Origin: Ichthyophis bannanicus
Taxonomy: Eukaryota > Chordata > Amphibia > Gymnophiona > Ichthyophiidae
Assembly (NCBI GenBank): GCA_033557465.1
Contig: CM066039.1
Location: 401,841,440-401,905,439 of the forward strand
DNA length: 64,000 bases
Reading direction: 5' to 3'
Part shown: piece after piece, positions 40,961-51,531 of the stretch
Layout: each line of letters begins with the position of its first letter
Numbering within the stretch: position 1 is the stretch's first letter
The notes under the pieces: generated by a model
What the model was told of the DNA's origin: nothing
What the model saw: only the letters and a program-made list of their open reading frames with translations
Database searches by the model: none
Position numbers and translations under genes: made by a program

Positions 40961-42802
40961 TATGCGGGCCGTGCCTCTGTCCCTTGGCCTGCTGCCTCTG
41001 GTGGGGAGCTGGGGAGGCCTGAAATGGGGGGTAGCTTCGGTAAGCAGCACCCTTCCTCGGGAAAAAGGGCTTCTTCCCCAAGCCCTTCTTTTTAGAAGGG
41101 GCAGAAGTCTTCTTCGAGAGCCTTGTCCTGGTCAGGTACTCGGACTCAATCTCAGCAGCCTTCTTGGTCATGGGTTTGCCGAAGAGGTTTTCACCACAGC
41201 ATGGGACATTGACCAACTTGTCCTGAACCCATTGTTCCAGGGTCTAACTGTAGCCATGCATGATGGTGTGCACCGATGCCAGCCCCAGCCACTCGGGCTG
41301 AAGCCTTGAACCTGTCATAGGCTGCTCGAATCATGAACTTCGAGCACTCATGGACTCCAGTGGACAGGGTCTTGAAGCGCTGCAAAGGTCCCTCGGAGAG
41401 TCCAGCTAAGAACCCGGCGACCTCCTTCGCCAGGTCCCGCAAGTACATGCCCATGTACAGCGGGTAAGCCTGGATCCGACATGCCAGCAAAGAACCCTGG
41501 TAGCACTTCCTGCCGAGGGCATCCAAGTTGCGGGCTTCCCTGCCAGGAGGCACCAAGGAGTGAGTCTTCTGGCTCTTGATCCGGCACATGGCTGATTCCA
41601 CAACCATGGAGTTGTGCGGCAGTTGAGCTTTTGGGAACCCAGGGCTCTTGAGGACTTGATACATCAAATCGAGCCGCCTGCTGATCACCAGCACCGATGC
41701 CGGTGTCTCCCACATCCGGAGCATCAGTTGTTCCAGGATTGGAGGCACTGGTATAGTAAGGGCTTCCCGAGGGGGAAAGTCATACTGGAGGATCTCGAGC
41801 TCTTCGGCTCGAGGCTCCTCCTCGGACTCTGTATGGAATGCCAAAACCTTGGACATATCCCTAACGTAGTCCAAGTACCAAGTGTCGTCCGGGGGGGGGG
41901 GGGGGGAGGGGACCTTCTCTGAGGGTCGGACACCGGGGAGTCGGAGAGGACATACTTGGTCTTGTAGGTGTCCGGGGACTCCTCATCCTCTGTTTACCAG
42001 CCCGACTCCGAGGAGTCATCGAATGGCTCCGGCCTTGAGGGCTTTGGTCTCGACTGCCCCGACGACCTCGGTCCTGAACGACTCGAGCCCACATGGCCTT
42101 GAGGATCGGCTCGGCCTCCGGAGTCAACATGGACATCAGTGGCCCGGTGGTCGGGGCGGAAGGACTGGTGAGACCAGCTATCAGCGCCCGCTGCTGGTCC
42201 ATGAAGGCAGACATGCTGCGCTCCAAGGCCACCATTCTGAGACCGAGCTCAGAAGGCTCTGCAGCCCACAGGTCGGGTCCCGACGCCGTTGGGCCAGATG
42301 CCAGCTCTCCCGGAGGAGAGTCCTCAACGAGGACAGTGGTTACGTGTCTCGGCTGATCCGGGTCCCTTCGAGGAAGTTTCGCTGGGCGCTTCAACTACGA
42401 GGATCCGGGTCGACGGTTAGGGCTCCGCAACCGATCCCCGTGAGAAACCAGGTCGTTTGGAACCATCCAACGACGCCACCTTCGAGTATTTTTTCTTCCT
42501 CCGGTGTTCCCCTGAGGGGGAGCCCCCTTTCCAAAGACACATGACGCTGCTCAGGCTCAGAGAGCTCCTGAGATGTCAAGGCTTCGGATGAGGTCCAGGC
42601 CCGGAAGGGTATGGACTCACCAAAAAATCCTGTCGTGCTGCTGCTGGTGGCTTCTCAAGGCCTTTGAGGACATTTTCCTGCATGGGCCACAGACCTTCGG
42701 GTCGTGGTCGGGCCCGAGGCAATGGAGGTAGCAGTCATGTGTGTTGGTGAGGGACATTAACTTTGTACACCCATCACACTTTTTGAACCCTCTGGCAGCC
42801 AT
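40902..42802 (-). pseudogene. DIRS element 3 gag-like ORF, frameshifted
   Basis: It starts at ATG 42802 with the Cys/His cluster (FKKCDGCTKLMSLTNTHDCYLHCLGPDH...CGPC). It stops at 42617 and continues in other frames at 42394-41861 (helix ELGLRMVALERSMSAFMDQQ), 41874-41191 (ARNLDALGRKCYQGSLLACRIQAYPLYMGMYLRDLAKEV) and 41216-40902. It ends SGF with GGC TTT TGA C, the same gag/RT border as the other copies. A G-run at 41891-41906 (plus strand) accounts for one shift. Confidence 0.8.
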
Positions 42803-43184
42803 CGGGGAAAAAGGGCCCCTGCGAGGTCGAAGACCCGGGCTGCCAGTGAAAAAGAAAAAGAGCGCGAACGCTAGTCACAAAGGACAAAAATCGTACAACT
42901 TAACTGGACTCAATACCGGCGTACCGAGCCGAAGGTGGGAAGGGGAACCGGTGTCGAACCAAAAGAAAAGAAACTTTTCAAGTATTTTTAAACACTTTTT
43001 TTCGCGACGGCACAAGGACCACGTCCGAAGGGCTCCATGGAAAAAAGGAGACTGAGCAAGATGGCACATGCGTGATGCAATTCCCAAAAGCTTTCTTTGA
43101 AAGCTGGGGATTTGCTCTGCACAAGGGCTCCGTCGGCACCGTCACCCATATGTGAGGACTGACTTCCTGCTTGTTCCTGGAGAA

Positions 43185-43255
43185 ATAAATATACAGCAGA
43201 AAGAGGCACTTTACAAACCTACACACGGGGAAAATCAGTGGAGGATTAGGGTTAA
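43185..43255. repeat. Spacer repeat copy 2 (between DIRS elements 3 and 4)
   Basis: TAAATATACAGCAGAAAGAG-GCACTTTACAAACC-TACACACGGGGAAAATCAGTGGAGGATTAGGG is the only sequence between the two DIRS elements. It closely matches copies 1 and 3. Confidence 0.85.
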
Positions 43256-43520
43256 AGTAGTTACTCACCTGTAACAGGTGTTCTCCAGGAGCAGCAGGAA
43301 TCAGTCCTCACATATGGGTGACATCGACGTCGATGGAGCCCCTTGCGGAGCATTTCCCCAGCTTTCTATGAAAGCCTTTGGGAATACTGCACGCATGCGC
43401 GGTCCCCTTCCCGCCTAAAGGTGCCATCTTGCTCAGTCTGATGACATAGCTAAAAGACAGCACAAAAAAATGCAAAAATGAACTATTTACAACTGCAACT
43501 CCCGGGGAGGAGGGAGGGTT

Positions 43521-43620
43521 GTGAGGACTGATTCCTGCTGCTCCTGGAGAACACCTGTTACAGGTGAGTAACTACTCTTTCTCCAGGACCGAGCAGGAAG
43601 TCAGTCCTCACATATGGGTG
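43521..43620. repeat. Internal complementary region of DIRS element 4
   Basis: The inverse of the left end (GTGAGGACTGATTCC...GGTGAGTAACTACT) joins the inverse of the right end (TTCTCCAGGACCGAGCAGG...) at about 43577. Confidence 0.85.
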
Positions 43621-43751
43621 ACTCCCTAGCTCTGGGCTACCAGGAACACAGGCTGAACAAGAGAACTCCTTCTAGTCCTAGCATCAGAGAAAGGCTTTCA
43701 CTGAAAGAGAACCCCCACCGGTAGCCCAGAGGGCTGGAGGGCAGGAGTTGC

Positions 43752-44802
43752 CTAAACCTCAAAGAGATTCCGGAGTACTGCCTGGCCAAAAGCACTGTCC
43801 CTACAGGACTCCCTCTCCAGGCAGTAATGAGCTGCAAAAGTCTGGCTTGAGGACCAAGTTGCAGCCTTGCAGATGTCTGCCAATGGTACAGAGCGGAGAT
43901 GAGCTACTGAGGCAGCCATAGCCCTGACACAGTGGGCCGTGACCCGACCCTGCAAGGGAAGGTCAGCTGCCCTGTAAGCCCAGGTGATACAGTCAGCCAC
44001 CCAGAAGGACAAGGTACGCTTGGACAGATAACCCCAAATTATTAGGGTCAAAAGAGACGAAGAGCTGAGTAGCCCTTCTATGCCCCTGCGTACGGTCAAG
44101 GTAAAAGGATAAGGCCCTTCTACAGTCCAGGGTATGCAGGACTGCCTCAGCCTGGCTTGCATGAAGCCTAGGGAAGAATGTCGGAAGAACCACCTCCTGG
44201 TTGAGGTGGAAAGAGGAGACAACTTTTGGGAGGAACTTAGGATGGGTCATAAGGACTACCCTGTTCCTATAGAAGCGAGTGTAAGGCCTGTCACAGACCA
44301 GGGCCTGAAGCTCACTCACTCGTCTGGCCAAGGTTAGAGCTACCAGGAAGAGCGTCTTCCAGGAAAGGAAGCGGAGAGGACAAGTAGCCATCGGCTCAAA
44401 GGGTGGGTGAGTCAGTTGTTGCAAGACCACATTCAACTCCCACTCAGGAGCTGGAGGACAGATAGGAGGCTTGAGCAATAGCAAACCTCTGAGAAACCGG
44501 GACACCAAGGGGTGAACCGACAAGGACTGTCCTTCCACTAGTGAGTGATGAGCTGCTAGAGCTGAGAGGTGGACCCGAACAGAATTGGACTTGAGGCCCT
44601 GATTGGATAAGTGCAGCAGGTACTGATGCACCACTGGCACAGAGCAGGAGAAAGGATCTTCTGTGCGTAGCTGACACCACAAAGAGAACCTTCTCCATTT
44701 CAGGGCATATGTTTTTCTGGTGGACTGCTTCCTAGAGGCCAAGACCACCTCTTCAATTTCCTGAGGCAGGCCCCAGGGAGCCAACACTACCCTTGCCAAC
44801 AC
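43752..44802 (-). pseudogene. DIRS element 4 tyrosine recombinase, one frameshift
   Basis: Open 44802-43993, then 44222-43752 in another frame. The first part has LASRKQSTRKTYALKWRRF and the catalytic Arg in LTLARRVSELQ. The second has SKRTLSFWVADC, TAHCVRAMA with box-II His and Arg, and the nucleophile in FAAHYCLE. The shift lies near 44030 in the LGLSVSK segment. All four catalytic residues remain, so a single indel separates this gene from an intact one. Confidence 0.87.
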
Positions 44803-46707
44803 TCCAGGCCATCAAATTGAGAGATTTGAGGTTGGGGTGCAGAAGAGAACCCTGATCCTGAGAGAGAAGGTCGGGCTGCAACCCTAGAGGTAGTGGGGTG
44901 TCCACTGCCAGTTGAAGCAGAAGTGGAAACCAAAGCTGCCTCGGCCACCTGTGGGCTACCAGAAGTACCGAGGCCTTGTCCCTTAGAATCTTGAACAAGG
45001 TTCGGGCCACCAGAGGCATGGGAGGAAACGCATACAGGAGGCCCTGGGAGCAGGAAATCAGGAAGGCATCCACTGCCCACCTCATGGGATGCGGTTGCCT
45101 GGAGCAGAACTTGGGCAGCTGCCGGTTCAGGGGACTGGCAAAGAGATCTATGGATGGAAGTCCCCATTTTAGGAAAATCGTCTGAACCACTAATGGGTGC
45201 AGTTGCCATTCCTGGGGCTGCAGAACTCTGCTCAACCTGTCTGCCAGGAAGTTCTCCTGGCCAGGGAGATAAACAGCCTTGAGAAACATGTTGTGCCTGA
45301 GCGCAAACAAGCAAAGGTCCTGTGCCTCCTGACAAAGGAGCCTGGACCCAGTGCCGCCCTGCTTGTTCACATAGAACATGGCTACTTGGTTGTCTGTCTG
45401 TACTAAGACAGACTGGTGAGCCAGGGTTTGAGAGAAAGTCTTGAGGGCTAAACGAATAGCCCGAAGCTCCAGTAGGTTGATCTGTTGCGTGGCCTCCCAG
45501 GGAGACCACAGGCCCTGGGTGCACTTGTCCAGACAATGTGCCCCCCAGCCTTGCAAGGAGGCATCGGTGGTTAGCACTACTGTGAACACAGGTATCTGAA
45601 AAGGCACCCCTTGTAGTAAGTTGGGGGGGGGGGTGCAGCCACCAGTATAGGGAGTTCAGGAATGGTTTGGACACCCGTACTCTGTCTTTGAGGCTTCCTG
45701 TGGCCTGAGTCCACTGAGTTCTGAGGCACCACTGGGCAGGCCTCATGTGGAGCCGGGCATTTGGAGTCACATGCACTGTCGATGCCATGTGGCCTAGGAG
45801 CCTCAGGCAGAGCCTGGCGGAAACCAGTGGCATGCTGAGAAACTGGTTTGCCAAGTCCATCAATCTTTGGGATCTGTCTTCTGGCAAGTAAGCCTTTGCT
45901 TGCAGAGAGTCTAGCCTTGCCCCTATGAACTCTAGGTTCTGGGAGGGGAGCAAAGTGGACTTTTCTAAGTTTATGACAAAACCCAGGTGTTGAAGGAGAG
46001 AGATAGTTCGGAGGGTGGCTTGCCAGGCCTCCTGGCACGTCTGACCCCTGATGAGCCAGTCGTCCAGGTAGGGGAAGACAAAGATACCCTGATTCCTCAA
46101 GTAGGCCGCAACCACTGCCAGGCACTTTGTAAAGATTCTGGGGGCGGAGGTGAGGCCGAAAGGCAGTACTCTCTACTGATAATGGTTTCCTCCCACAATG
46201 AACCTGAGGTACTTTCTGTGGTCTGGATGAATGAGGATGTGAGTGTATGCATTCTTTAGATCCAAGGAGCATAGCCAATCTCCCTGCTGGAGGTAGGGCA
46301 GTAATGTTCCAAGAGTAAGCATCTTGAACTTTTCTTTCTCTAAGAACTTGTTGAGATTTCTGAGGTCGAGAATAGGCCTGGGGCCCCCGGTTCTCTTTGG
46401 TACTAGGAAGTACCTGGAGTAGAAACCGTGACCTTGTAGGTAGGGAGGCACAGGCTCCACCGCCTTGTCTCGCAGCAGACCCTGAAGCTCTTGAAGGAGG
46501 AGGTCTGTGTGCAGAGGAGGCCTTGGAGGCTCTCCTGGGAAGTAAGGAGGCGGCAACTGTTGGAAATGGAGCATATAGCCCTTGTGGACTATGCTTAAGA
46601 CCCAACTGTCTCCAGTGATGGGTGGCCACCTGTGGGCAAACAAGGCTAGTCGACCTCCTGTGCAGGGATGGGACAGCAGAGAGAGAGAGGCTATGCTTTG
46701 GGAGTCA
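44753..46707 (-). pseudogene. DIRS element 4 RT/RNase H, one stop and one homopolymer frameshift
   Basis: The RT frame covers the gag stop (VGVFDSQSIASL at 46715) and is open to a TAG at 46173 inside HYQ*RVLPFG, where other copies have Tyr. RT continues 46115-45640 (VFPYLDDWLIRG, LLGHMASTVHV) to the G-run at 45624-45633, where the frame shifts. RNase H and the C-terminal domain are then open 45607-44753: LTTDASLQGWGAH, INLLELRAI, VQTDNQVAMFYVNK, FLADRLSR, LYAFPPMPLVA and RWPRQLWFPLL. Motifs are complete despite the two lesions. Confidence 0.87.
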
Positions 46708-48636
46708 AAAACCCCCACTCTGCTGAGTGGCAGCAGGAGCCGGAGGCTTGGGGGTCTTCTGCCTACGGGGCCCACGTCCCTGCCCCTTGGCCTGCTGACC
46801 CTGCTGGGGAGCTGGGGAGGCCTGGTAATGTGGGAACTGTTTGTAGGCAGTCGCCTTCCTCGGGTAAAGGGACTTCTTACCCGAGCCCTTCTTTTTCTGA
46901 GAAGGGGCAAAAGTTTTCCTGGACAGCCTTGTCCTGGTGAGGTGCTCGGTTTTGAGCTCAACAGCCTTCTCGGCCATGGGCTTGCCAAAAAGGTTTGGAC
47001 CTTGGCAAGGGACATTGACCAACTTGTCCTGTACCCATAGCTCGAGGTCCGACGACTGCAGCCATGCCTGGCGTCAAGCCGCGATGCCGGCCGCCGCAAC
47101 ACGGGCCGAGGCCTCAAAGCCATCGTAGGCTGCTCGGGACATGAACTTAGAGCATTCCCGCACTCCCGAGGACAAGGGCTTGAACCTCTGCAAAGGTTCC
47201 CCGGAGAGACCAGCAGAGAACCCGGCAAGCTCCTTCGCTAGGTCCCGCAAGTACATGCCCATGTACAGCTGGTAAGACTGGACACGGCAAGCAAGCATCG
47301 AGCCCTGGAAGCACTTTCTACCAAACGTATCCAGGTTCCGGGCCTCCCTGCCGGGGGGCACCGCAGAGTGCATCTTCTGGCTTTTCAGACGATGCATGGC
47401 TGATTCCACCACCATGGAATGGTGCGGTAGCTGCGCCTTTTGGAAGCCAGGGCTCTTACAGAGTCGATAAATGGAATCGACCCGCTTGCTCAGAACCGGC
47501 GCCGAGGCCGGTGCCTCCCACATCTGGAAGAGGAGCCGTTCCAGCATCGGAGGAACCGGGACAGTAAAGGCCTCCTTCGGAGGAGAGTCATACTGGAGGG
47601 CCTCGAGTTCTTCGGCTCGAGGCTCCTCCTCGGGGTCCGCGGGAATCACCAAAGCTGTGGCCATATCCCTAACGAACTCCAAGAACCGGGTATCCTCCGG
47701 AGGGGATCTACTCCGGGGTTCGGACTGCGGTGAGTCCGAAGGGACGCACCGAGTCCGGAAGGTATCGGGGGACTCCTCGTCCTCCGTCTCCCATGCGGAC
47801 TCGTCCGAAGAGGAGTCGGGGGGCTCCGACCACGTGGGTCCCGGTAGCACCCGCCCCGACGTCGAAGGCTCCGGCGTCGACGCCCTCGGTCCCGAGCGGG
47901 AGGTTGAGGGTGACCGCGACCGAGGACGACCTCGAGCCTTCATGGTCTCGAGTATCGGCTTGGTCTCCGGGGTCGACTTTGACGTCGATGTCCCGGTGGT
48001 CGGGGCAGATGCACCAGCAAGGTTGGCCATCAGCACCCGCTGCTGATCCATGCAGGCAGACAATTTGCACTCCAAGGCTGTCAGCCTGAGTCCAAGCTCA
48101 GGAGACTCAGCAGCTACTGACTCGGTCCCCGGCGGTGCCGGGCCCGACGTTGGCTCCCTGGGAGGACAGTCTTTGAGGACAACAGGACTTACGTGTCCAG
48201 CAGACTCCGGCTCCACACGAGACATTTTGGATGGCTTCTCCTGTTCCAAGGGCCAAGGACGGCAGTTGGAGGTCCGAGACCTGGCCCTCGAGGAGCCAGG
48301 GACCTCCTCCGACGACGCCCTCATGAGCCGCTTCTTCCTCTTTCGTTCCCGATCGGGAGACCCCCTGTCCGAGGAACCCCGGCGATGCTCGGGGTCAGAC
48401 TTCCGAGACGTCGAGGCCTTAGACGAAATCCGGGCCCGGTTGAAGGCCGAATCAGAAAAAAGCCTTTCCTTTTGATGCTGTCGACTTCACAGTGCCTTAG
48501 TGGACATTTTACCACAGGGGCCACAGATCTTAGGATCATGATCTGGACCGAGGCACTGCAGGCAGCAGTCGTGTGTGTCAGTGAGAGACATCAGTTTCTT
48601 GCACCGATCACACTTTTTGAAACCACTGGAAGCCAT
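46705..48636 (-). pseudogene. DIRS element 4 gag-like ORF with two internal TGA codons
   Basis: It starts at ATG 48636 (MASSGFKKCDRCKKLMSLTD). The Cys/His cluster is complete (CDRC, THDCCLQC, H, CGPC). The same frame runs through to 46705 with TGA at about 48487 and at about 47074. The latter falls in GIAA-R-RQAWLQ, where CGA is expected, a typical CpG decay change. The 643-codon frame is otherwise open. It ends GGT TTT TGA C, followed in +1 by RT. In other copies the second site encodes Arg. Confidence 0.84.
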
Positions 48637-48889
48637 CAGGGAAAAAAGGGCCCCCGCGAGGTCAAAGGACTGGCCTTCCAGGGAAAAGAAAAAAAGGACG
48701 CGAATGCCAGCCACTAAGGGCAAAAACCAAAAAAACAGAAGACGGGCTCGATACTGGTGTACCGAACCCAGCGGGAAGGGGTACCGGCATCAAACCGGAC
48801 AAGAACTGCGATGAAATCGCAAGAAAAATCTAACTTTTCTCCGGGTGACTAGGACAGACATCCGTTGGGCTCCTCGGAAAAAGAAAGAC

Positions 48890-49046
48890 TGAGCAAGATG
48901 GCACCCTTAGGCGGGAAGGGGACCGCGCATGAGTGCAGTATTCCCAAAGGCTTTCATAGAAAGCTGGGAAAATGCTCCGCAAGGGGCTCCATCGACGTCG
49001 ATGTCACTCATATGTGAGGACTGACTTCCTGCTTGGTCCTGGAGAA
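48890..49046. repeat. Right inverted terminal repeat of DIRS element 4
   Basis: GCAAGATGGCACC...TTCCCAAAGGCTTTCATAGAAAGCTGGG...GGCTCCATCGACGTCGATGTCACTCATATGTGAGG is the inverse of 43256-43440. Confidence 0.86.
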
Positions 49047-49049
49047 AAA

Positions 49050-49112
49050 TAAACAAACATACAGCAGAAAGAACCACTTTACAAACCTACACACGGGGAA
49101 AATCAACAGAGG
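49050..49112. repeat. Spacer repeat copy 3 (right of DIRS element 4)
   Basis: AAACATACAGCAGAAAGAAC-CACTTTACAAACC-TACACACGGGGAAAATCAACAGAGGA. Compare copies 1 and 2; the flanking unique text starts at about 49113. Confidence 0.85.
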
Positions 49113-50483
49113 AAACTCAGCCAGTCACATGTGTCAGCTGGTAGGATGCAAGCCTCTATGACTACATGCCACCATTTAATTACAGGCCACTATCTTTGAC
49201 TTCATATTGGGGGGGGTGGGAGGGGGGGGACAAACAATGGAGAGCTGAGCAGGATTGTAAACGGCTGGCTGAAATGAGCACTTTAAAATCAAGTGCCAGG
49301 GAGCAGCTGTAAATTCTGACTTGGGACATTTTGGTCATACATATGTAGATTTTTGACCTGCCCAGCCCAAACCATGCCCCCGACACATGCTTTGCAATTT
49401 CTATGTATAGGCATCCATATATTTCATTTCATTTATTATATTTTTATACTGCAAAACAAAATTACCACAATTAAATTTAGCCCTTTCTAAAATCACCATT
49501 TACACATGGATACCACAAAGAAATCACAAATAAGGCTTCTAAAATAACACCATCTCTAGGGAGAGAGAAAAGGAGAGGGTGATTGATTCCTGATGGATGA
49601 ACATTAGGAACAAAACCAAGACAAGAAGTTTATTATATTACCAGGAACCTTATAATACCACCTTTTAATGTTACAGACTTACTGTGCAGAATGAAGGCCC
49701 AGCAACCTACTTCCAGTCGCGCCTTGCCAAGCAAACCCAAGTGCTGGGTCACCAGGCGTAAGCATTGACTCAATGATGCGCATACACATGCAGAGTAGGA
49801 AATAAAGAGAATGCCAATAATATGTACAGGAAAGAGGGAGAAAATGAAGTAGAAAAGATTAAAGTAAAAGGGAGAGGGAGAGACAGACAGGCAGACACCC
49901 CTTAGGCTGAGAGGTTAGAATTCGCTAATGGGTCTTCTTGTAAGAAGATTTGGTTGATACTCTAAATTACCAAACAATTTATTTACATTCTGAGAATCCC
50001 GGGGTGAGTTAGAGACAAGATAAAAGAATACAGCAATTTAAATAAATCAGTACAAAACTAATTACACAGAATGAACTAAAATTACTTAGCTAGATAACAA
50101 AAGCCACAGTTATCCAGAGGGCCACCATGAGTTGACACAAACTCAATGGCACTTAAAGAAAAATCAAGATGTTGGAAATATTACTATATTTGAAAGTAGA
50201 GTGGAAGAAAGAAATGAAAAAAGACAGAGACAAAGTTTCTGGATACCTTCAAGGACAGTCTTCCCTTAAGGGTTAAGATCTTGCCTTTGTGAGATAATTA
50301 AGGAACCAGAGGTGATGCAATGATCAGAATACCACTTCAATTCAAATCAGGAAAAAACCAGAAAACTGGCAGAAAAGATATTTTGCAGCAGTTTCAGAAC
50401 ATTTACTTGCCACCCTCTTTGGGAATTCTGGGATTATTCTGTGAAATTCCTGGAAGCTCCCCAGTTACAATATCCTAAAACCC
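49113..50483. other. Unassigned interval with a short RTE-type 3' end
   Basis: Mostly unrecognised. At 50112-50160 the text GGGCCACCATGAGTTGACAC-AAACTCAATGGCAC resembles the conserved 3' end of RTE/BovB LINEs and their SINEs (CCATGAGTCGGAATCGACTCGACGGCAC). An A/T tail follows. A G-run lies at 49209-49228. Confidence 0.45.
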
Positions 50484-51531
50484 TTAGAACATAAGATATG
50501 CCATACTGGGTCAGACCAAGGTCCATCGAGCCCAGTATCCTGTTTCCAACAGTGGCCAATCTAGGTCATATGTACCTAGCAGTTTCCCCAAAAGACACAG
50601 GTTCCACAATGCTTGTACTGAGTCAAGCAATGATATCCTGGGTCCCTTTTTAATAATGGTTTATGGACCTTTCCTCCAGGAATTTGTCCAAATCTTTTTT
50701 AAACCCAGCTATACTAACAGCTTTTACTACATCCTCCGGTAACAAATTCCAGAGTTTGACTACACATTGAGTGAAAAAATATTTTCTCTTATTAGTCCTT
50801 AAATAGTTTACCCTGTAGCTTCATTGCATGTCTCCTAGTCTTCCTATATTCTGATAACGTAAACAATCGATCTACGTTTACCCGTTCCACTCCGTTCATT
50901 AGTTTATAGAGTTCTATCATATCTCCCCTCAGCCATCTCTTTTCCAGGCTAAAGAGCCCTAAATGTTTCAGTCTTTTTTCATAGGGCTATCCTTCCATCA
51001 CCTTTACCATTTTGGTGGCTCTTTTCTGAACCTTTTTTAATGTGCTATATCCTTTTTAAGATACGGAGACCAGAATTGCACACAATATTCAAGGTGTGGT
51101 CGCACCATGGAACGATACAGAGGCATTATAACATCCTTTGTTTTATTTTCCATTCCTTTCCTTATGATACCTAGCATTCTATTTGCTCTGTTGGCCGCCG
51201 CTGCACACTGGGCAGAGGGTTTTTAACATGCTATCCACGATGACGCCTAAATCTTTTTCCTGGGTGGTGGGGTTCCTAATGTGGAACCTTGCATCGTGTA
51301 ACCGTCATTTGGGTTGTTCTTTCCTAGGTGCATAACTTTGCACATGTCCACATTAAATTTCATCTGCCATTTGGATGCCCAGTCTTCCAATTTATTGAGA
51401 TCCTCTTGCAATTTTCCATAATCCTCATGGGTTTTAACAACTTTAGTTTTGTCTCATCTGCAAATTTGATAACCTCACTCGTTATTCCCTTTTCCAGGTC
51501 ATTTATGAATATGTCAAAAAGCAGCAGACCC
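50484..51531 (-). pseudogene. CR1 A, 3' end and RT C-terminus
   Basis: The terminal tail (TTATGTTCTAAGG on the sense strand) and CTGACCCAGTATGGCA lie at 50484-50520. The RT C-terminal text matches 29140-30170 with numerous small indels, so no long open frame remains. It ends at the L1 insertion target AAAAAGCAGCAGACCC (51516-51531). Confidence 0.85.
51516..51531. repeat. Target-site duplication of the ORF1-only L1, left copy
   Basis: AAAAAGCAGCAGACCC, repeated exactly at 53174-53189. The uninterrupted CR1 at 30155-30170 reads AAAAAGCAGCGGACCC at the same place, confirming the empty site. Confidence 0.93.

Larger units (their letters stand above)
37966..43184 (-). mobile_element. DIRS element 3, about 5.2 kb, internally deleted
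   Basis: This is a minus-strand DIRS of the first family. Left inverted repeat 37966-38180, ICR 38227-38332, right inverted repeat about 43030-43184 (CAAGATGGCACATGC...CTCCGTCGGCACCGTCACCCATATGTGAGG...CCTGGAGAAA). Gag, RT and recombinase are all broken. RT/RNase H has a deletion near 40235, and a LINE/SINE tail of about 250 bp interrupts the recombinase at 38570-38822. Closest relative in the window is element 4. Confidence 0.88.
43256..49046 (-). mobile_element. DIRS element 4, complete length, about 5.8 kb
   Basis: This is a minus-strand DIRS with all parts in place. Left inverted repeat 43256-43445, ICR 43521-43620, recombinase, RT/RNase H, gag, right inverted repeat about 48890-49046. 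Its terminal repeat core (GACATCGACGTCGATGG) differs from elements 2 and 3, so it is a separate subfamily. It carries only a handful of stops and shifts, mostly TGA and homopolymer changes. Confidence 0.9.

Noticed and set aside
37892..49112. CRISPR-like array (three similar repeats)
   Set aside because: The repeats are ~70 bp, spaced by 5 kb DIRS elements, in a eukaryotic genome.
49209..49228. Telomere-like or regulatory G-quadruplex
   Set aside because: A short isolated G-run without repeats of TTAGGG or conservation evidence.
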